NCBI RefSeq assembly: GCF_002197645.1
Contig: NZ_CP021874.1
Coordinates: forward strand, 2,356,001-2,420,000
Direction: 5' to 3'
Origin: Enterococcus wangshanyuanii
GTDB lineage: Bacteria > Bacillota > Bacilli > Lactobacillales > Enterococcaceae
DNA: 64,000 nt
The notes beneath the pieces were generated by a model. The model was not told the DNA's origin and ran no database searches. It was given only the letters and a program-made list of their open reading frames with translations. Within the stretch, counting starts at the first letter, position 1; every line of letters starts with the position of its first letter. Positions 61,356 through 64,000 of the stretch are shown in pieces. Made by a program: the position numbers and the translations under genes.

Positions 61356-63240
61356 ACAGTTGTTCACCCTCATCTATCGAATCCCCACGTAAACCAGACA
61401 ATTCACGATCTAAGCTTTCAAAATATGCTTCGTCTACAATCCGTAAATCTGGTATTGATTGATTGTAAGACACATGATCTTTATACTCATTCATTGCTGG
61501 TGGTTCTTCTTGATAAGAAGAAATTGGATCAAACGATTCATTTTCTTGTTCATAAGAATACACGCCAGATTGCGCCATTCGTTTTTGAAGTTCTTCTTCA
61601 TCTTCATTATCTAGTACAATACTTGCGTAAGGATTATGTTGATTTGCTCTAAGACGGCTTCTTACATCCTCATCATCTTCGGGCATTAAATGTGACGGTA
61701 TAGACGAATAAGGCGTTCCACTTTGAGGAATCACAACACTATCCATATCATTAGAAAGTTCCGATAGGTTCGTTGTTGCTTGATCTGATCCATCCATTGA
61801 GATACTATCCCAAGTTGACGTTTCCGATTGAGACATGTGGTTCATTCCTGATAATTCATTCGGTGATTGTTCATGATAAATACGATCTGTTGACAAATTA
61901 TCTACTGTACTATTTAAAATCGCATCATCTCTTGCCCCAACATGCTCATAATCACTATAATTTCTCGGAATAGTTCCTGATGGTTCCAATTCATCCGGTA
62001 TTTCATCAATACCAGTTCGTTGAGTCCGCTTGCTTTTTCGTCCATTTTTAAAGAAATCCGCTTCATTAGAAAAGTCTTTCGTAGAACCTAGCTCACTAAC
62101 ACTAACCTTATTTCCTTTCGCTAAATTCATAATGGTATTCCGTTTTCGCCAAATAATAAGTAATGCCCCAGCTTTTAGTACAAAACTGAGTAAAAACGAA
62201 TCTAAATTTGCGCCACCAAAGAAACGATCCACTAAATCAAACAATAGAAAGACTAAACCAAAGCCTAAGCCTAACAATCCTTTGAAAAAGAAAATCCCAA
62301 CTAACAAGGCACCGCCATTTTTTGCGACATCTTCTTTGTCTGGAAATAAGGAAATACCCAACAGAATTGGAAACACTAAGATCAATAACAATGCCAGCAA
62401 CTGCAATAACGGATTCAAAATGGAAATCACTAAGACCACCGCACCTAAGACAATGACATTCACAAGGGTTGTTAAGCCAATAAAGAATTTTTCATGAAAG
62501 CTATCTGAACTCATATAATAATTATTTTCGCTCGATTCTTTGATCGCTTTCTCTATTTTTTCATTTTTAGCTTTCTTATCTTCTCCTTTGACAACTAAAA
62601 ACTCTTTATACTTATCAGCTTTAATATCTGTTTTACCAAAATTAATCAACGCCCACGGTTTTAACACGGTCATTGTATAAAAACTATTTCGTATCGAATC
62701 TGTACTTGTTTGTTTGCCTTCACCGCCAAGCTCCTTATACAACGAATTGTTCAATTCTGAAATATCAGGTGAAACCACTGCTGTTAAATCGGCTTGTAGT
62801 TGACCACTAATAGCGTTAAAATCTTTAATCGTTTGACCACCATTAGAGAAAAAGCCGTTCCCAAACCCTAAGATAACAAAAAAGATAAATAGACGGACAA
62901 ACGCACGTCCGCCACTTTTAAAGTAGTAATCTTTCACCACATACATAATGACCATTGCAAAGAAAAACAGCCCAAACATATTGAAAAATTGATTCCAAAT
63001 GCTTTGCGCTGTTGTTAAAATACTATCCACACTTTCACTTAGTAGATTGAGCGTATATAATTTTTCAATCGCTGTATCGACCATGTTTGCGAGCATTTTT
63101 GCTAAAGAAAAAGGAATAGTTAACACAGAATGTAACATGCCCATTCCTTTTTCATCTAAGCCAAACCCCCAAAACGAGCCTTCAAAAGAAAATAGACTTT
63201 GTATGGATTTATCATCAAAAAATTCACGTAATATCAACAA
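61348..63240 (-). CDS. TrbL/VirB6-type conjugation membrane protein (Tn916 Orf15 type)
   Basis: The 630-residue protein has about seven membrane helices between residues 35 and 370 (for example FFNMFGLFFFAMVIMYVV and VILGFGNGFFS; later LLALLLILVFPILLGISLF) and a long hydrophilic acidic tail of about 250 residues. This is the layout of the inner-membrane channel component of Gram-positive conjugation systems. It lies 17 bases after the VirB4-like gene. Confidence 0.85.
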   Translation of the reverse strand: MLILREFFDDKSIQSLFSFEGSFWGFGLDEKGMGMLHSVLTIPFSLAKMLANMVDTAIEKLYTLNLLSESVDSILTTAQSIWNQFFNMFGLFFFAMVIMYVVKDYYFKSGGRAFVRLFIFFVILGFGNGFFSNGGQTIKDFNAISGQLQADLTAVVSPDISELNNSLYKELGGEGKQTSTDSIRNSFYTMTVLKPWALINFGKTDIKADKYKEFLVVKGEDKKAKNEKIEKAIKESSENNYYMSSDSFHEKFFIGLTTLVNVIVLGAVVLVISILNPLLQLLALLLILVFPILLGISLFPDKEDVAKNGGALLVGIFFFKGLLGLGFGLVFLLFDLVDRFFGGANLDSFLLSFVLKAGALLIIWRKRNTIMNLAKGNKVSVSELGSTKDFSNEADFFKNGRKSKRTQRTGIDEIPDELEPSGTIPRNYSDYEHVGARDDAILNSTVDNLSTDRIYHEQSPNELSGMNHMSQSETSTWDSISMDGSDQATTNLSELSNDMDSVVIPQSGTPYSSIPSHLMPEDDEDVRSRLRANQHNPYASIVLDNEDEEELQKRMAQSGVYSYEQENESFDPISSYQEEPPAMNEYKDHVSYNQSIPDLRIVDEAYFESLDRELSGLRGDSIDEGEQLYA

Positions 63241-63257
63241 ATATCCTCCTTTCTTTT

Positions 63258-64000
63258 TTAAGCAGCGAACATTTCTTCTGATCGACCTGTTGTTGTTTCT
63301 TCAACTGTTTTGAACATTTCAATTAATTCTTCAAACGGACAATACACTAGAATACGATTCACACGACCGTACAAATCTTTATACAGACAATGTCTTGCTG
63401 GCATAGTGGCTAACCAGTCTAAGTTATCCTCATTCACTTCTAAGCCCATATGTTCTAAAATCAGCTCTCGTTCATCTGTTTTATCAAACGCAAAAATACG
63501 ACCGAAGTTTCCGCTCTCATCATCCGTATTGACATCACGAATCGATTGTGTAATTAAAATTAATTGATTATTTTGTGATCGACCGACTTTTCGCATATCG
63601 GCTACAACATCTGATCCCCCGCGAGCAACCGTGAATATCCACGCTTCATCAAAGGCAACATACGTGTGTTCCGCATAGTCACGCTTTCCGAATTGTTCAC
63701 AGAACTTCCCTAAAGGCAACATCAATGCAATATTTTTCTTTTGTACTGCTGAATAACTTCTGGGATCATCCGTTGCTTTCGGCAATTTTAATCCAGCAAT
63801 TTCTAAAATCGTTACCTTATTTGTTAAATTCAACCCTTCTGTATCACCATAAGAAAATGCTAACTGTAATGTACTGCCTTCTACAATTTCAAATAAAGCA
63901 TTACCACTTTTCTTCACTTCTTCATTATTCGATTGCTTCATTCGTGTAATGACATGCATTAGACCTACTTTTTCACCCGCTTCACGCTCTGCAATCACTT
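63258..64000 (-). CDS. VirB4-type conjugation ATPase, C-terminal part
   Basis: The gene runs off the right edge, so its start is outside the window; about 247 residues are visible. They contain the Walker B region YVAFDEAWIFTVARGG and the following ILITQSIRDVNTDDESG, as in TraC/VirB4 ATPases (Tn916 Orf16). It powers the secretion channel. The remaining transfer genes, the origin of transfer and the other attachment end lie further right. Confidence 0.9.
   Translation of the reverse strand, partial: VIAEREAGEKVGLMHVITRMKQSNNEEVKKSGNALFEIVEGSTLQLAFSYGDTEGLNLTNKVTILEIAGLKLPKATDDPRSYSAVQKKNIALMLPLGKFCEQFGKRDYAEHTYVAFDEAWIFTVARGGSDVVADMRKVGRSQNNQLILITQSIRDVNTDDESGNFGRIFAFDKTDERELILEHMGLEVNEDNLDWLATMPARHCLYKDLYGRVNRILVYCPFEELIEMFKTVEETTTGRSEEMFAA

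Noticed and set aside
62030..62497. 155-codon plus-strand frame in the transfer region
   Set aside because: It mirrors the hydrophobic TrbL-like gene on the other strand; the basic, low-complexity product is typical of an antisense shadow.

Overview
The window reads as chromosome of a low-GC Gram-positive coccus of the genus Enterococcus. The evidence is a WxL-domain surface-protein operon, a purR/glmU/prs backbone, Fst-type toxin and type VII (LXG/WXG) effector cassettes, strong AGGAGG ribosome-binding sites and A+T-rich intergenic DNA. I cannot fix the species. No rRNA, tRNA, CRISPR array or insertion sequence was recognised.

Left part (1-18.4 kb): the tail of an Mga-like regulator; a MerR-controlled pair (SPL-type radical SAM enzyme plus ClbS/DfsB protein); a first type VII-like effector locus (four small helical proteins, a lipoprotein and a GHSKG lipase-like protein, 3.95-7.67 kb); an operon for an MFS carrier, L-serine dehydratase and an AbgB-like amidohydrolase; and a beta-glucoside locus (AraC-GH39-like regulator, DeoR regulator, GH1 phospho-glucosidase, PTS IIC).

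Middle (18.4-31.8 kb): an unmarked Fst-family type I toxin-antitoxin locus, prs, a giant wall-anchored nucleotidase, a second lipase locus with a duplicated membrane immunity-like gene and a remnant of a second lipase, glmU, two tandem 191-bp repeats (a third copy lies before the nucleotidase), and a FusB-family ribosome-rescue gene preceded by a 19-codon leader ORF and a hairpin that looks like an attenuator.

31.8-54.6 kb: PepSY lipoprotein, AI-2E-family membrane protein, a hyaluronan-synthase-like glycosyltransferase translationally coupled to a nucleotide-sugar dehydrogenase, an eight-gene WxL/LPXTG operon headed by its own winged-helix regulator and ending in a signal peptidase that lacks the catalytic lysine, an Mga-type regulator, scattered metabolic genes, and purR with a PurBox.

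54.6-64 kb: the zinc permease gene adcB abuts the integrase end of a Tn916-family integrative conjugative element (int, DUF3173 gene, transfer genes for TcpC, lysozyme-CHAP, TrbL/VirB6 and VirB4). Its cargo slot holds a complete LXG toxin cassette with immunity gene. The normally compact adcB-purR-glmU-prs neighbourhood is thus spread over about 36 kb by accessory islands, three of them carrying putative antagonism modules. The secretion apparatus they would need is not in this window.
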